This document shows, in pieces, positions 62,837 through 64,000 of a stretch of 64,000 bases of DNA. The position numbers were made by a program, and so were the translations under genes. Numbering within the stretch: the first letter of the stretch is position 1; the number at the start of each line of letters is the position of its first letter. The notes under the pieces were generated by a model. It worked only from the letters and a program-made list of their open reading frames with translations, ran no database searches and had not been told where the DNA came from. Source of the stretch: DATFVA01 sp963721075 (GTDB lineage Bacteria > Bacteroidota > Ignavibacteria > Ignavibacteriales > Ignavibacteriaceae); assembly GCA_963721075.1 (NCBI GenBank), contig CAVRHV010000006.1, positions 434,001 through 498,000 on the forward strand, in the 5' to 3' direction.

Positions 62837-63967
62837 ATGTTTACACGAATATTCGCCATATCAAAAAAGGAAGTCCGGCAGCTGATGCGCGATAAGCGTA
62901 TGCTGTACGTGCTTTTTGTATTTCCGTTCGTACTGCTTATCCTTTTCGGGTATGCCATAAACTTCGATGTTCACCATATTAAGCTCGCTGTGTACGACAG
63001 GGATAATTCGGAGATCACGAGAAACTACCTCAACCGCCTGACCAGCTCAAACTATTTTGACCTTGTCGATCACCTTAGTTCAGAAAGCCAGATAAGAACC
63101 GTACTCGATCGCGGCAAAGCACAGGTGGTAATAGTATTTCCGCAGGATTTTTCTCAGAATATCTATTCCCGGCAGCAGGTGAATGTCCAGATCCTTGTTG
63201 CAGGTGTCGACGCCAACACTGCCTCCGTCATTATGAATTATATGAGGGCGGCTTCTGCAACTTTTTCACAGGAACTGACCAATTCATTACTGAGGGTAAG
63301 AGGCAGGCAGGCCTTCATACCTATAGACCTTGAACCCAGGTTCCTTTATAATCCCGATCTTAACTCAACAAGGTATCTTATTCCCGGACTGATCTCGATG
63401 ATCCTTATAATGACTGCGGTAATTTCCATTGCGCTCTCTATTGTCAGAGAAAAAGAAAGAGGAACGATGGAACAGATCAACGTCTCCCCTCTATCGTCAG
63501 TCGAACTGCTGATAGGTAAAACCATCCCCTACACTATAATTGCACTGGTTGTAGCATCGATGATATTGTTCGCCGGATACCTCTTGTTTGATGTTACGGT
63601 AAAAGGAAGTGTAGTACTGCTGTTTCTGTCTACATTCATTTTTTTGTTCGCGTCGCTTAACCTTGGTATACTTATATCAACTATTTCAGATTCACAGCAG
63701 GTGGCATTCCAGCTGGCGGCTTTAATTTCCCTGCTGCCGTCTTTTCTTTTATCGGGATTCGTCTTTCCAATCGAAAGTATGCCCCCGGTAATACAGATAT
63801 TTACAAATATTACTCCCGTTAAGTTTTATATCGTTGTGTTGAGGGATATTCTGCTGAAAGGTGTGGGACTATATGCTTTCTGGGATCAGCTGATATATCT
63901 CCTCATTTTTTCTGTAGTCTTTCTGGGCCTGGCAGCTATAATTAACCGTAAGAGCAAGACGATATAG
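62837..63967 (+). CDS. ABC-2 type permease (YbhS/YhhJ-like)
   Basis: About 376 residues from ATG 62837, one base after the preceding stop. N-terminal KKEVRQLMRDKRMLYVLFVFP and first helix, a large extracytoplasmic loop (about 45-170), then five helices from LIPGLISMILIMTAVISIAL; motif REKERGTMEQINVSPLSSVE is typical of the family. With the two ATPases and the HlyD-like adaptor it forms a drug or lipid exporter. A longer in-frame start at 62795 lies inside the ATPase gene. Confidence 0.93.
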   Translation: MFTRIFAISKKEVRQLMRDKRMLYVLFVFPFVLLILFGYAINFDVHHIKLAVYDRDNSEITRNYLNRLTSSNYFDLVDHLSSESQIRTVLDRGKAQVVIVFPQDFSQNIYSRQQVNVQILVAGVDANTASVIMNYMRAASATFSQELTNSLLRVRGRQAFIPIDLEPRFLYNPDLNSTRYLIPGLISMILIMTAVISIALSIVREKERGTMEQINVSPLSSVELLIGKTIPYTIIALVVASMILFAGYLLFDVTVKGSVVLLFLSTFIFLFASLNLGILISTISDSQQVAFQLAALISLLPSFLLSGFVFPIESMPPVIQIFTNITPVKFYIVVLRDILLKGVGLYAFWDQLIYLLIFSVVFLGLAAIINRKSKTI

Positions 63968-63974
63968 GCCGGAT

Positions 63975-64000
63975 ATGAAATTAATACTAGCTATAATTGT
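63975..64000 (+). CDS. Start of a further operon gene (cut by window edge)
   Basis: ATG at 63975, 8 bp after the permease stop, with GGCCGGA before it. Only MKLILAII is visible, hydrophobic like a signal or anchor. A second ABC-2 permease or a TolC-type channel would be usual here, but neither can be shown. Confidence 0.35.

Overview
The window looks like a chromosomal piece of an Ignavibacteria-type organism (Bacteroidota/Chlorobiota side of the tree), probably a metagenome-derived assembly. The reasons are the many secreted proteins ending in a type IX secretion (T9SS) sorting domain with the 'NFPNPFNPST' signature, PorV-like barrels and TonB-dependent receptors with a carboxypeptidase-regulatory N-terminus, a housekeeping SUF operon, and weak Shine-Dalgarno use. 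Base composition is moderately AT-rich throughout, and no transposase, phage, tRNA, rRNA or CRISPR array was seen. At least nine genes carry small frameshifts, including housekeeping acnA and sufU, so the breaks may be assembly errors; they are flagged individually.

Layout. 1-6431 (minus strand): an MIO-type ammonia-lyase cut by the window edge, the GTPase HflX, a BatA/von Willebrand membrane protein and aconitase. 6583-12501 (plus): a sigma-54-type response regulator followed by two tandem copies of a three-gene minor-pilin-like cassette (PilV/PilW/PilX-like). 12886-16254 (minus): a GroES-like protein, then a tightly coupled type III polyketide synthase / methyltransferase / flavin monooxygenase operon resembling the Streptomyces srsABC phenolic-lipid genes. 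16491-31753: surface-polysaccharide genes (glycosyltransferases, methyltransferases, epimerase, flippase, YfhO-like protein, a kinase-like/methyltransferase fusion) with a duplicated lipoprotein propeller inside.

32265-39276 (plus): sufBCDSU, sufT, a bacilliredoxin, a MITE-like element and an Rrf2 regulator with three cysteines placed much as in IscR, a self-contained Fe-S assembly locus with a recognisable promoter.

39273-58387 (minus) is the most striking part: two coupled operons that appear to form one peptide-scavenging system. The first runs RpiR regulator, TonB-dependent receptor, T9SS protein, PorV-like barrel, a T9SS-exported cyanophycinase-family (S51) peptidase, an N-acylamino-acid racemase/o-succinylbenzoate synthase-type enzyme, and a secreted M14 carboxypeptidase. 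The second runs M20 peptidase, a second S51 peptidase and a YfcC-type carrier, with ATGA overlaps and a promoter whose start region carries a palindrome resembling RpiR/HexR-family operators. Three paralogous T9SS proteins are interspersed. Degradation of cyanophycin or other iso-aspartyl/peptide material is a reasonable hypothesis but is not proven.

59264-64000 (plus): a TetR-regulated efflux operon (TetR, HlyD-like adaptor lipoprotein, two asymmetric ABC ATPases, ABC-2 permease, start of a further gene), with two identical operators around its promoter.
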